Source: DASQHW01 sp038209365
GTDB taxonomy: Bacteria > Actinomycetota > Acidimicrobiia > IMCC26256 > PALSA-610
Assembly (NCBI GenBank): GCA_038209365.1
Contig: JBBQXS010000048.1
Location: forward strand, 1 to 33,892
DNA length: 33,892 nt
Reading direction: 5' to 3'
Shown here: one piece after another, positions 6,459-13,750 of the stretch
Layout of the letters: the number at the start of each line of letters is the position of its first letter
Numbering within the stretch: position 1 is the stretch's first letter
Made by a program: the position numbers and the translations under genes
Notes under the pieces: generated by a model
Seen by the model: the letters and a program-made list of their open reading frames with translations, nothing else
What the model was told of the DNA's origin: nothing
Databases searched by the model: none

Positions 6459-7306
6459 CGCCGCCTCGGGTTCGCGATGCCGGCCCGGAGCCCGGACGCG
6501 ATCGTGCGGCCCGCTTCGCTTGTCGCCAACCCGACCAGGGTTGCGGCCGCGAGAAGTTCCGCGGCGACGTGCACGAGGTCGAGGTCGCCGCCGGCGACAA
6601 GTTGGCCGACGGAAAACGACGCGGCGACAAGCATCGAATTTCGTGCTCCTTCAGACGCGCCGCGCACTTTGGCGAGCTCGCCGTCGAGCGCCGCGGCAGC
6701 GTACTTCGAGTCCATTCCGCGCGCGATCCGTAGGCGCGGCGTCGATGCGACCGTGAGCGTCGGCGCGAGCAACGCGTTGCGGACTTTCGTCGGCGATGGC
6801 GCGAGGTCGCGTTCGTCCGGGCCGTGGACCCACCAATAGTCACCGCCCGACGCGTGGATCGACGGCGGCGCGACGACGTAGCCGCCGACGCCACGCACGT
6901 CGACGTGCTCGAGCCAGCCAGCCCGATTGCGAATCTCAGGATCGCCGACGTAATAGATGTGCCAGCCGCCGCCCCCGGTGCAGCACCAAGGGTCCCCGGC
7001 CCAGCCGACCCCGGCGACGAATTTCGACCAGGCGCGTTTGCCGAGCGGTCCGTCGCAGTCGATGACGGTCGGGCCCGGTGAGCTCGTCGCGATCCCGACG
7101 TTCGCGTCGGGTCGCCTGTTCCACCAGAGGGTGATGACGTCAGCGTCGACGGTCGCATCTTTCAGACCGTGGGCGGTGAGCGGAACCTTCCCGCGTGGCG
7201 CGATCGGCATGACAGGCCACCCGCGCGCGGCGTACCCGAGCGCGGCGTCGAGCAGACCGGAGCCCGCGGAGGTTGACTCCGCGGGCTCGGCCGGCATTGC
7301 GGTCAC
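6455..7306 (-). CDS. Bifunctional DNA primase/polymerase (Prim-Pol)
   Basis: A 283-residue archaeo-eukaryotic-type primase-polymerase. It begins after a short linker with 'AALGYAARGWPVMPIAPRGKVPL' (21-43), the classic N-terminus of this family. The catalytic motifs are visible: VIDCDG with D83 and D85, GGGGWHIYY with H116, and DVRGVGGYVVAPPS with D136. The C-terminal part, 'GARNSMLVAASFSVGQLVAGG', is the helical domain often attached in actinophage elements. It would initiate or extend DNA synthesis at the element's origin. The GTG start overlaps the upstream small gene by 4 bases (GTGA) and the stop overlaps the ATPase gene, so the three are tightly coupled. Confidence 0.88.
   Translation of the reverse strand: MTAMPAEPAESTSAGSGLLDAALGYAARGWPVMPIAPRGKVPLTAHGLKDATVDADVITLWWNRRPDANVGIATSSPGPTVIDCDGPLGKRAWSKFVAGVGWAGDPWCCTGGGGWHIYYVGDPEIRNRAGWLEHVDVRGVGGYVVAPPSIHASGGDYWWVHGPDERDLAPSPTKVRNALLAPTLTVASTPRLRIARGMDSKYAAAALDGELAKVRGASEGARNSMLVAASFSVGQLVAGGDLDLVHVAAELLAAATLVGLATSEAGRTIASGLRAGIANPRRR
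7261..7287. repeat. Perfect 10-bp-arm hairpin inside the start of the Prim-Pol gene
   Basis: AGCCCGCGGA (7261-7270) and TCCGCGGGCT (7278-7287) are exact reverse complements around a 7-base loop, starting about 20 bases inside the Prim-Pol coding region. A stem this strong just after a start codon could slow ribosomes or mark a replication-related structure. Its function is unknown. Confidence 0.6.
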
Positions 7307-7470
7307 GGCGCTTTGTCGTTCGCGACGAGGCGCAAGCTGACGTCGGGCATGTCGAACAGCCGCGGCTCGCCTGCCGCCTTGAGCGCGCGCTCGATCCTGC
7401 GGACAACCTCGTCGTCGTGGTTGTTCACCGGCTTGAGCTTCGGACGCTTCGGACGGATGAGTCGGGCCAC
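7303..7470 (-). CDS. Small basic element protein
   Basis: A 55-residue protein starting at GTG 7470, which overlaps the stop of the preceding gene (TAGTG), and ending in a 4-base overlap with Prim-Pol. The N-terminus is very basic (VARLIRPKRPKLKPVNN); an amphipathic helix (DEVVRRIERALKAAGEPRLF) and a short hydrophobic end follow. Position and coupling make it a likely real gene of the replication operon. The family is not recognised. Confidence 0.6.
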   Translation of the reverse strand: MARLIRPKRPKLKPVNNHDDEVVRRIERALKAAGEPRLFDMPDVSLRLVANDKAP

Positions 7471-7835
7471 TAGAACGATTCCTCGACGAAGTCGGGGGCG
7501 CCGGTGACGATCCGCTCGGCCCGTTCGCACCGTGCGATCTCGGCGTCGCTCAGATCGGCGAAGATGTAGGCGCGGCCCGGGCGTTCGATTCGGCCGCCGA
7601 GCATTTCGCCGATGTTCGAGGCGAGCACCCTCAGCAACACCTCGTTGAACACACCGACGACGCCGACGCTCTCGGGTGCGCCGTCGTCACCGACGAGCCA
7701 CACCTCGCACTCGCAGCACAGGCGAAGCCCATGTTTGGTCTCGAGCTCGTCGACTTTGATCGGCTTGAAAAGCGCCAGTCGGTCCTCTAAGTGCGCGACG
7801 GTGGTATGTTCTTGGTTGCTTCTAGCAACTTGCAT
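7470..7835 (-). CDS. Hypothetical first gene of the replication operon
   Basis: A 121-residue soluble protein with a strong AAGGAGGA ribosome-binding site directly upstream of ATG 7835. A CCEC cluster occurs at about residues 40-43 (LRLCCECEVWLVGDD), and a C-terminal helical part (LSDAEIARCERAERIV) follows. Two acidic-hydrophobic strands suggest an alpha/beta fold. Codons 3-7 contain a 6-bp-arm hairpin (7815-7829). It starts the run 7835 to 5370 of four overlapping genes and so is likely expressed with primase and ATPase. I do not recognise the family. Confidence 0.65.
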   Translation of the reverse strand: MQVARSNQEHTTVAHLEDRLALFKPIKVDELETKHGLRLCCECEVWLVGDDGAPESVGVVGVFNEVLLRVLASNIGEMLGGRIERPGRAYIFADLSDAEIARCERAERIVTGAPDFVEESF

Positions 7836-7854
7836 AACTTCCTCCTTCAGTGGT

Positions 7855-7901
7855 GGCCGGGCGTTCGCAGCGCCCGGCCTCTTCGCGCCGGCGATCGCCG
7901 G
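7855..7901. terminator. Two adjacent GC-rich dyads between the xis-like gene and the replication operon
   Basis: A hairpin with 9-bp arms GGCCGGGCG (7855-7863) and CGCCCGGCC (7871-7879) around a 7-base loop lies next to the 14-bp perfect palindrome CCGGCGATCGCCGG (7888-7901). They fill the 78-base gap between two minus-strand genes. Read on the minus strand they could terminate the regulator transcript or shape the leader of the replication operon. No T-tract is present. Confidence 0.45.
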
Positions 7902-7913
7902 GCGACTGTGTGC

Positions 7914-8111
7914 TCAGTCGGGCGGGTCCAGCCCGACGAGCTGGCGTAACTCCGCGGTCTTCAGGAAAATCCGCCGGCCGACGCGCAGCCCGGGAAGCTC
8001 GCCGCGGGCTACGGCGTCGTAGATCGCAGTCCTGCTCATCGGCCGCAACAATGCGAGGACTTCGTCGTCGATGGGCAGCAGCGGCCGTTCCCGCGGGTCG
8101 GGAAGTGTCAT
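7914..8111 (-). CDS. Xis/MerR-like helix-turn-helix excisionase
   Basis: A 65-residue protein starting MTLPDPRERPLLPIDDEVLALL and followed by 'MSRTAIYDAVARGELPGLRVGRRIFLKTAELRQLVG', the typical excisionase/MerR-like HTH_17 pattern (recognition helix, then GLRVGRRIF wing). Such proteins act as recombination directionality factors or small repressors. The ATG at 8111 overlaps the stop of the upstream HTH gene (TGATG) and is the only start that fits the domain. With the integrase it would control excision of the element. Confidence 0.8.
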   Translation of the reverse strand: MTLPDPRERPLLPIDDEVLALLRPMSRTAIYDAVARGELPGLRVGRRIFLKTAELRQLVGLDPPD

Positions 8112-8344
8112 CAGCTCAAGTCCTTTTCGAGGGCGGCGAGCAGTCCGACCCAGCGGAGCGCGGCCGCATGGCGCGGGACACGTAATCCGCGTTCCCAACG
8201 TCCGATCGTGACGTGGCTGACGCCGACGGTGCGAGCGACCTCAGGAAGCGAGAGGCCGGCCTGCAGGCGGATGCGTCGTCCGGCACCGGAATTGGCGAGC
8301 CGACGGGCATGTGCCATGCGACGCATTGCACGATTGGTAGGCAC
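8111..8344 (-). CDS. Cro/CI-type (XRE) HTH regulator of the element
   Basis: A 77-residue protein with a clear XRE helix-turn-helix: 'IRLQAGLSLPEVARTVGVSHVTIGRWERGLRVPR' (about residues 25-58). The start is taken as GTG 8344; ATG 8326 is possible. It is transcribed divergently from the integrase operon and overlaps the xis-like gene by one base. This divergent regulator pair with a shared intergenic region resembles the genetic switch of satellites and temperate phages. The protein probably represses one or both divergent promoters in 8345-8478. Confidence 0.8.
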   Translation of the reverse strand: MPTNRAMRRMAHARRLANSGAGRRIRLQAGLSLPEVARTVGVSHVTIGRWERGLRVPRHAAALRWVGLLAALEKDLS

Positions 8345-8478
8345 TCGGCAAAGGCAACCATCCCGGAACCTCGCCTGTGCCGGTTTTCTGTGCCGTTCCG
8401 TCTATCCCACAGATTCAATACAGAGGTATGACTAGTCCTAAGCTGGACCGCAACTGTACCCTATGGTAACTTTCCCAC
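8345..8478. promoter_or_regulatory. Divergent switch region of the element
   Basis: This is the most AT-rich stretch of the element, between the XRE gene and the plus-strand operon. It contains a direct repeat CTGTGCCG at 8375 and 8388 (13-bp spacing) and a small dyad TACC-CTAT-GGTA at 8457-8468, of which TACCCT could be a -10 for the gene starting at 8479. These are candidate operators or promoter elements; none is certain. Confidence 0.45.
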
Positions 8479-9192
8479 GTGGCGAATCGACTGACCCGCG
8501 CCGTTGTTGAATCGCACGTCACCGTCGTCCCGTTCGAGGACATCGCTCGGACTTGGGCGCTCGAGACGCTGCCCCGGTCTGTCGGAAACGGCTTCTGGGC
8601 GTGGCTACCAGCCGTGGCGATCTACGACGACCCGACCCGGCCATTCACGGCGGAGCTCCTCATCGACATGACCGCTGACGGAACGGTCGGCTTCTCGACA
8701 GTCACCCTTCGGTCGCGCGCGGGGCGCGTGATGCGCGCGGGTGACGAGCGGCTCCCGCTGTCGCTGATCGCACCGGCAGTCATGGGCAAGCTGTCTTACC
8801 CCGGACCCGTCGAACGGGCCGGCGTCTTCCGGCCGCAGACGTTCGCGCGGCCACCCGCGCCCGAAGATCGAGAGGCGGCGCTCCGACAGGCGATCCTTGC
8901 GACGTCGCCCAGACGACCGCGTGCACGTGCACCAGTCACCGAGGATCGCCTGCAAAAGGTCGCGGAGGCGTATCGGAAACCACATGAGGGCAAGACGCGC
9001 CGGGCATCCGTCGCGGATGCACTAAACGTCAGTAAGAGCCGTGCGGGCGAGCTGATCCGGCTCGCCCGGCGCACACGCCGTCCCGACAGCGAAGAGAACT
9101 TTCTCGGCCCCGCACCCGGCCCACGACGGGCTGGCGAAGCCGAGATCAAAGCAGCCGGCGCACGCGCGCCAAAGAAGAGGAGCACCAAGTGA
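8479..9192 (+). CDS. Element protein with C-terminal HTH-like domain, unknown function
   Basis: A 237-residue protein starting at GTG 8479. Residues 1-110 form a probable alpha/beta domain with no known motif. Around residues 153-195, 'VTEDRLQKVAEAYRKPHEGKTRRASVADALNVSKSRAGELIRLARR' reads as a helix-turn-helix of the kind seen in proteins next to actinobacterial integrases, where 'VAEVYR...VAxxLxVSxSTAxxxIxxAR' is frequent. The basic, proline-rich C-terminus ends in KKRSTK. It overlaps the integrase start by 4 bases (GTGA). A DNA-binding helper of integration or a regulator is inferred. Confidence 0.7.
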   Translation: MANRLTRAVVESHVTVVPFEDIARTWALETLPRSVGNGFWAWLPAVAIYDDPTRPFTAELLIDMTADGTVGFSTVTLRSRAGRVMRAGDERLPLSLIAPAVMGKLSYPGPVERAGVFRPQTFARPPAPEDREAALRQAILATSPRRPRARAPVTEDRLQKVAEAYRKPHEGKTRRASVADALNVSKSRAGELIRLARRTRRPDSEENFLGPAPGPRRAGEAEIKAAGARAPKKRSTK

Positions 9193-10439
9193 GAGGTCAC
9201 GTCGCGCGAAAAGGCGCTAAGTACTATTGCGTCGTCGAAATGGGCAAGCAGCCGGCGCAGCGTTGCGGCGCTTGCGGGCGCCGTCATTGGGTGGACGGTG
9301 ACCGGCTCGGCAGTTGCCCACGTTGTCGTGGCGAACTCCTAGATACGACCGAGCGCCGACAGTCATGGCGCGGCGCGTGGACGAGCAGGAAGGAAGCAGA
9401 CCGCGAGCTGACCGCCCTGCTCGGCCAACGTGACGCCGGCACCCTCACCGCGCCCTCGCGCGCGACCCTCGAATCCTTCGTGACCAGCGAATGGTTACCG
9501 GAGGCAGCAACACGGCTTCGCCCGACCACCGTCGCGGGCTACGAATGGGTGCTGAACCGGCTGGCACTGCCACGCATCGGCCATCTACGGCTGACCGAGA
9601 TCACGCCACGCCACATCGCCGACCTCTACCAAACGCTGCTCGCGTCCGGTGGACGAGACGGCGGTGAACTCAGCAACCGCAGTGTCGAGTTGACTGCCCG
9701 GGTACTCCACCGTGTTCTGGCCGACGCCGCTGCGCGGGGATACGTGGCGCGCAGCCCGGCCGACCGCGTGCAGGCACCGAAGGCCCAGCGTCGGCAGATG
9801 CGGGCATGGAACGAATCCGACGCGCGCGCATTCCTCGCGTTCGTCGCTACGCATCGGCTGCGCGCGTTGTGGGTGCTGCTCCTGTCGACTGGCTGCCGAC
9901 GCGGCGAAGCGCTCGGGCTCCCCTGGTCGCACGTCGACCTCGACGCCCGACGCATCTCGATCGAGCGCACGCTAGTCAGCGTCGGCTATCGGCTCGAGTG
10001 GAGCCAGCCGAAGACGGCGGCGGGACGACGGACAGTCTCGCTCGACCCGGCGACGGTCGCCGAACTCCGCGCACACCGGGCTCGGCAACTCGAAGAACGG
10101 CTCGCCGCGGGCGACGCATGGCAACGAGCGGACGACCTTGTCTTCTGCCGGGAAGATGGCACACCCTTGCAGCCGCAGGCGGTGAGCAAGATGTTCGAGC
10201 GTCTCGTGCGCGACGCCGGCCTGCCGAGCCTTTCGCTCCACGGCTTGCGGCACACCGCAGCGACAGCCGGGCTGCGTGCCGGCATCCCGACCAAGTTGAT
10301 GAGCGTCCGACTCGGTCACTCGAACACGAGCATCACCGAGATGCTGTACCAGCACGTCACACCCGAGATGGAGTCGGACACGGCTGAGAAGCTCGGCGCG
10401 GTCTTCCTCGGCGACATGCCGCCGCGTCAGTCACCCTAA
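9189..10439 (+). CDS. Tyrosine recombinase/integrase with N-terminal zinc ribbon
   Basis: A 416-residue integrase that would insert the element into tRNA-Arg(ACG). All catalytic residues are visible: R237 (TGCRRGE), K275 (SQPKTAAGRR), H351 and R354 (HGLRHTAAT), H377 (RLGHSN) and nucleophile Y387 (MLYQHV). The SAM-like core-binding domain spans about 92-195. The N-terminus carries an extra four-cysteine zinc ribbon (C26, C29, C43, C46; CGACGRR...SCPRC) placed before the usual arm-binding segment 'WTSRKEADRELTALLGQRDAGTL'. Translation starts at GTG 9189, coupled to the previous gene. The gene lies 400 bp from the intact tRNA, as is usual for tRNA-targeting elements. Confidence 0.93.
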   Translation: MRGHVARKGAKYYCVVEMGKQPAQRCGACGRRHWVDGDRLGSCPRCRGELLDTTERRQSWRGAWTSRKEADRELTALLGQRDAGTLTAPSRATLESFVTSEWLPEAATRLRPTTVAGYEWVLNRLALPRIGHLRLTEITPRHIADLYQTLLASGGRDGGELSNRSVELTARVLHRVLADAAARGYVARSPADRVQAPKAQRRQMRAWNESDARAFLAFVATHRLRALWVLLLSTGCRRGEALGLPWSHVDLDARRISIERTLVSVGYRLEWSQPKTAAGRRTVSLDPATVAELRAHRARQLEERLAAGDAWQRADDLVFCREDGTPLQPQAVSKMFERLVRDAGLPSLSLHGLRHTAATAGLRAGIPTKLMSVRLGHSNTSITEMLYQHVTPEMESDTAEKLGAVFLGDMPPRQSP

Positions 10440-10738
10440 GTATCCGACCCGAACAGCCACGCACCGATCCGGGCAGCCGCGTCGCGGCGCATCGCCTCGG
10501 TAATCGGAGCGTCGGTGAAGCCCAACATGCAGACACGGGTGCCGTCTCGCGAGATGGCAGTCCTCACATGGATACCGAGCAGCCGCGCCGCCCGTCGCGC
10601 GGCGCGGCGCCACCGCTCCACGTCCTCGAGGTCCGCGGTCTCAACGACGAGAACGTCGCGACCCGAGCGCTGAAACGCCGCGGCGATCTCTCGTGCCAGC
10701 GCATTGACCCGCGCCCGTTCCAGGTCGACGGCGGCCAC
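10436..10738 (-). CDS. Small conserved protein at the integrase end of the element
   Basis: A 100-residue protein overlapping the integrase stop by 4 bases, tail to tail. It begins 'MAAVDLERARVNALAREIAAAFQRSGRDVLVVETADLEDVERWRRAARRAARLLGIHVRTAISRDGTRV': a helix, a strand, then a basic helix and two strands. I recall similar short frames next to actinobacterial integrases, but no function is assigned. It is read towards the integrase from the attR side. Confidence 0.55.
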   Translation of the reverse strand: MAAVDLERARVNALAREIAAAFQRSGRDVLVVETADLEDVERWRRAARRAARLLGIHVRTAISRDGTRVCMLGFTDAPITEAMRRDAAARIGAWLFGSDT

Positions 10739-10748
10739 CCCGAACGCT

Positions 10749-10768
10749 CCGTTAGAAGACCGGTAGAA
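10749..10768. promoter_or_regulatory. Candidate integrase arm-type site, right end
   Basis: CGTTAGAA followed by CGGTAGAA, matching the pair at 3343-3363 in sequence and orientation (spacer one base shorter), 70 bp inside attR. See the left-end entry. Confidence 0.55.
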
Positions 10769-10837
10769 ATCCGGGCCGCGCGACCGTCATGGAAGACGCG
10801 TGCAATCCGTCGCCGCGCAGTGTGACCTGCACCTTCA

Positions 10838-10885
10838 TCAGCGCGCTCGGAGGGACTCGAACCCCCAACCTTCTGATCCGTAGTC
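10838..10885 (-). repeat. attR: core repeat within intact tRNA-Arg(ACG)
   Basis: This is the right copy of the 48-bp attachment repeat. It covers the tRNA from the anticodon loop to just beyond the discriminator base, so integration at this site restores a complete tRNA gene, with the element lying downstream of its 3' end. Confidence 0.85.
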
Positions 10886-10914
10886 AGATGCTCTATCCAT
10901 TGAGCTACGAGCGC
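10842..10914 (-). tRNA. tRNA-Arg(ACG)
   Basis: A full cloverleaf can be drawn on the minus strand: acceptor GCGCTCG/CGAGCGC, D-stem GCTC/GAGC, anticodon stem TCTGA/TCAGA with loop CTACGGA (anticodon ACG), T-arm GGGGG-TTCGAGT-CCCTC with one G-T pair, and discriminator G. CCA is not encoded. The 3' end faces the integrase and serves as the attachment site of the element. Confidence 0.93.
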
Positions 10915-10955
10915 TGGGCCGGGGCAGTTTAGACGACCTTCGTCGGCCGGCCCAT

Positions 10956-11867
10956 GTGCCCGGCGCGCGACCGATGGGGAAGACTCCGGCAATCGACGGG
11001 CACAGCGAAGAGGACGAATGGATCGCCATTGCGCGGCGGAACGCGCGGTCCGTGCAGACAGTGATCGGCTGGATCTTCTGGGATCCGCTGGCGGTCACGA
11101 AGCTCGAGTCGCTCGGCGTACCGGCGCCGTTCGGATACATCGCCCCCCGGTCCGCACCGCTCGCATCCGCCGGTGCAGACGCAGTCATCGCGGCGTTCGG
11201 TTCGATCAGTCCTTTCGGGATCCGCATGACATTCGAGCTCGTCGCGCAGCACACAACCTTCGACGCGTGTTGGCAGGCGCGCGACGAGGCGGTTGCGCTC
11301 GGCCTGGAGGCCCATGCGCCGGACATCATTCAACCGCTGCAGCAGATCGGACCGATGCTCTGGCCGATCGTCGACGCACTGCCGACCGTCGGCCGTGTCT
11401 TCTTCGCCGCGCATCTTCGCATGCCGCGGCCGCGTGACGCGCTCCTGTCGGGCTGGCACGCGGTGAACTGCTTGCGCGAGTGGCGGGGCGACACCCACTG
11501 GGCGCTCGTCGCATCGGCGAATCTCTCGGGCGTCGAAGCCTCGATCATCCACAACGCCTGGCTCGGGTACGAACGCGACTGGCTCGCGCGCTCTCGAGGC
11601 AGCAGCGCGGAGGAGATCGACGCGGCATGGCAATCCCTTTCTTCCAAGGGCCTCGTCGCCGGCGATGAGCTCACGGCCGCGGCGGTCGCGCTTCGCCAAC
11701 GCCTCGAGGACGACACCGACCGGCTCAGCACACTGCCGTGGCAGCTGCTCGGCCGCCAACCGTCTCTTGCCTTCGCGCGCGACTTCGAACCGCCGTGCGA
11801 AAAGCTGCTGGCAAGGGTGGACCTCACGGCGGGGCCGAACTACCAGCCGGCCTCGCGCCTCCGCTGA
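10956..11867 (+). CDS. SCO6745-family protein, function unknown
   Basis: A 303-residue protein of the actinobacterial SCO6745 family. The typical opening is recognisable: 'VIGWIFWDPLAVTKLESLGVPAPFGYIAPRSAPLASAGADAVIAAFGSISPFGIRM', corresponding to the family's conserved region with RSAPLG and a small-residue FYGFxP helix. A middle 'WRGDTHWALVASANLSGVEASIIHNAW' and 'RGWSxEEWxAA'-like segment (RGSSAEEIDAAWQSLSSKGLV) then resemble a winged-helix region. No catalytic residues are known. The family is linked by some to regulators or enzymes, but nothing firm. The start may be ATG 10974 (MGKTP) rather than 10956. It is convergent with the next gene, 33 bases apart. Confidence 0.75.
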   Translation: MPGARPMGKTPAIDGHSEEDEWIAIARRNARSVQTVIGWIFWDPLAVTKLESLGVPAPFGYIAPRSAPLASAGADAVIAAFGSISPFGIRMTFELVAQHTTFDACWQARDEAVALGLEAHAPDIIQPLQQIGPMLWPIVDALPTVGRVFFAAHLRMPRPRDALLSGWHAVNCLREWRGDTHWALVASANLSGVEASIIHNAWLGYERDWLARSRGSSAEEIDAAWQSLSSKGLVAGDELTAAAVALRQRLEDDTDRLSTLPWQLLGRQPSLAFARDFEPPCEKLLARVDLTAGPNYQPASRLR

Positions 11868-11900
11868 GCGGCGGACCGACCGCCACGGGCACCGCCGATG

Positions 11901-13013
11901 TCAGCCGCCCGCAGTATCGGCCACCGCGCGTACCGCGCCCATTCGCTGGCGGTCGAGGTCCTCGGCGAAGGCTTCGTCCTCGGACACGAGCTGCTCGATG
12001 TCGGCCTCGGCGAAGCCGAGCACACCCATGTCCTCGAACGCGGCGCGGATCCGTGGCCCCCAGAGCCCGATGTCCCGCAGCACCGGGACGATGCGCGTGA
12101 AGAGGAAGCCGCGGAACATGATCTGGAGCTCGGCATGCTTCACGATCTCGACGACCTCGTCGACGGGCAGGCCGAGCTGCGCCCAGACCTCCTCGGCGAG
12201 GAACCGGTCGCGCATGCGGTAGCAGGCGTCGACGCAGAACTCCTCGCGCTCGTCGCGCTCGGCCTGGGTGAGCTGCGGGTAGAAATCACGCAGCGCTAGG
12301 CGCCCGAACATCACGTGACGGGCCTCGTCCTGCATGACGTACGCATTGATCGAGCGGGCGAGCGGGTCGGTGGCGTTGTTGCGGATCAAGCTGAACGCGG
12401 CGAGCGCGAGCCCCTCGATGAGCACCTGCATCGCGAGATAGGTCATGTCCCAACGGCTGTCGGTGAGCGCGTCGTTGAGGAGCGATTGCAAGTTGCTGTT
12501 CAGCGGATAGGCGAGATCCAGCTTCTCGTGGAGATAGCGGCCGAACACCTCGACGAGGCTCGCCACGTCGATCACTTGCGTGGCCGCGTAGAACTTCGCG
12601 TCGAGCGTCGGCACGGTATTCACGATCTTCGAGGCGCACATCAGCGCACCTTGCTCGCCGTGCAAGAACTGTGAGAACTGCCATGCGACCTGGTGGCGAC
12701 GGACCTCGCCCCGCTCGCGCTCGTTCATCTTCTCCCAGAACGTCGTCCCGGCGAGCATGACGCTCTCATCGGGGACGCCGAGGGGATTGTCGAAGTTGAC
12801 GTCGACGTCCCAATCGATCCGGTCGGACGCGACCCATTGCCGGCGCGTGCCCTTGTCGTAGAGCCGGAGCAGTGAATCACGACCGCTCGTGTAGTCGAAG
12901 TCGAAGATCGTCGAACCGGCCGCGGGAAGCCCCCACGAATGTGTCGTCTCGTCGATCGTCTGCCCGGTCTCGTCGTGCTGAGTCGCCGGCTCGTGCTCGG
13001 TGGCATGCACCAT
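11901..13013 (-). CDS. Ferritin-like diiron protein
   Basis: A 370-residue, mostly helical protein with diiron-type motifs: 'FLHGEQGAL' (E120), 'LVEVFGRYLHEK' (E155 and H162), 'LIEGLAL' (E200) and 'MQDEARHVMFGR' (E230, H233). This succession of a glutamate on each of four helices with a terminal ExxH is that of the ferritin-like/R2-like superfamily, including AurF-type N-oxygenases. The first pair lacks the usual ExxH spacing, so the exact ligand set is uncertain. Size and the long N-terminal segment favour an oxygenase-type enzyme over an iron-storage protein. It is divergent from another ferritin-like gene 119 bases away. Confidence 0.75.
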   Translation of the reverse strand: MVHATEHEPATQHDETGQTIDETTHSWGLPAAGSTIFDFDYTSGRDSLLRLYDKGTRRQWVASDRIDWDVDVNFDNPLGVPDESVMLAGTTFWEKMNERERGEVRRHQVAWQFSQFLHGEQGALMCASKIVNTVPTLDAKFYAATQVIDVASLVEVFGRYLHEKLDLAYPLNSNLQSLLNDALTDSRWDMTYLAMQVLIEGLALAAFSLIRNNATDPLARSINAYVMQDEARHVMFGRLALRDFYPQLTQAERDEREEFCVDACYRMRDRFLAEEVWAQLGLPVDEVVEIVKHAELQIMFRGFLFTRIVPVLRDIGLWGPRIRAAFEDMGVLGFAEADIEQLVSEDEAFAEDLDRQRMGAVRAVADTAGG

Positions 13014-13132
13014 GGTCGATCGCCTCCCCGCGCCGCGCGATCACGCACGCGCGTGGGTGAGCCTAAGCGGGAGGATTGCGGCCCGCACGCGAGCGGAGGA
13101 GGATGTGCTCTGCCGCGACCAAAGGACCCCAT

Positions 13133-13711
13133 ATGTCGGACAAGCCCCGCTACCTCGGCCTGTTGAACGCGATCGCGCTCGCCGAGTCACGCGCGCACAC
13201 CTATCTCTGCGCCTGGGCCGAGGTGACTCCGAGCAACGATGTCCGCAAGGTGCTGCGTACCGTCGCGGCGCGCGAGGGCGAGCACGCGATGAGCTTCGCC
13301 CGGCGCATCGACGAGCTCGGCTACCAGGTCCGACCGAAGGACGATGCGGACCTGGACAAGGCGATGGAGTTGGTGACTTCGAACCGGTCGGACCTCGAAA
13401 AGATGAAAGCGCTGAAGCTCCACCGTCTCGACACCGGCGATCAGCCCGATGTCTTCGACGGCATCTTCAACGATCACACGATCGACATCCGGACCGGGGA
13501 GTTGCTCGGTCGCTACATCGCCGAGGAACGCGACACCGCGCGTCTGCTGCGACGGTGCTACGACCAGTTGAAGCTGCACGTCGACACCCATGCCGGTCCT
13601 ACACCGGTGGGCGGTGTCGCCCGGGTCGAAGCCAAGGTCGACGAGCTCCGGCGCGCCGTCGACGAGATCCGCCAGATCGTGTGCGCGCAGACGATGCCGA
13701 CGAAATCGTGA
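13133..13711 (+). CDS. Small ferritin-like/rubrerythrin-fold protein
   Basis: A 192-residue helical protein. The N-terminal half has 'LLNAIALAESRAHTYL' (E18, H22) and 'VAAREGEHAMSFARRIDELGY' (E48, E50, H51), resembling the first two helices of a ferritin-like bundle. The second half offers 'YIAEERDTARLLRRCYDQLK', the helix that often holds the third and fourth ligands. A C-terminal coiled-coil-like helix, 'VARVEAKVDELRRAVDEIRQIV', may mediate assembly. ATG 13133 was chosen for its AAAGGA site 8 bases upstream; the longer frame from 13076 has no such signal. Role unknown; iron or redox stress handling is plausible given the divergent diiron neighbour. Confidence 0.65.
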   Translation: MSDKPRYLGLLNAIALAESRAHTYLCAWAEVTPSNDVRKVLRTVAAREGEHAMSFARRIDELGYQVRPKDDADLDKAMELVTSNRSDLEKMKALKLHRLDTGDQPDVFDGIFNDHTIDIRTGELLGRYIAEERDTARLLRRCYDQLKLHVDTHAGPTPVGGVARVEAKVDELRRAVDEIRQIVCAQTMPTKS

Positions 13712-13750
13712 CCGGCAGTCGCTGATCGACGTCGGTCGGTTCGGCGACGA

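Larger units (their letters stand above)
3193..10885. mobile_element. Integrated PICI/phage-satellite-like element in tRNA-Arg(ACG)
   Basis: The region is bounded by direct repeats at 3193-3240 and 10838-10885, offset by 7,645 bases, with 46 of 48 bases identical. The right copy is part of an intact tRNA-Arg and the left copy is the displaced 3' half. Within it are a tyrosine integrase next to the intact tRNA, an Xis-like protein, divergent HTH regulators, a primase-polymerase plus RecA-like ATPase, a small terminase subunit and a truncated large terminase. There are no capsid, tail, lysis or conjugation genes. This composition matches phage-inducible chromosomal islands and other satellites that use a helper phage for packaging. 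A heavily deleted prophage is the alternative. Confidence 0.8.

Noticed and set aside
3193..10885. Integrated element considered as an AICE-type conjugative element
   Set aside because: No FtsK/TraB-type translocase or transfer genes are present; terminase genes point to phage packaging instead.
10929..11759. Minus-strand 276-codon frame
   Set aside because: Antisense of the SCO6745-family gene, whose plus-strand protein has clear conserved segments.
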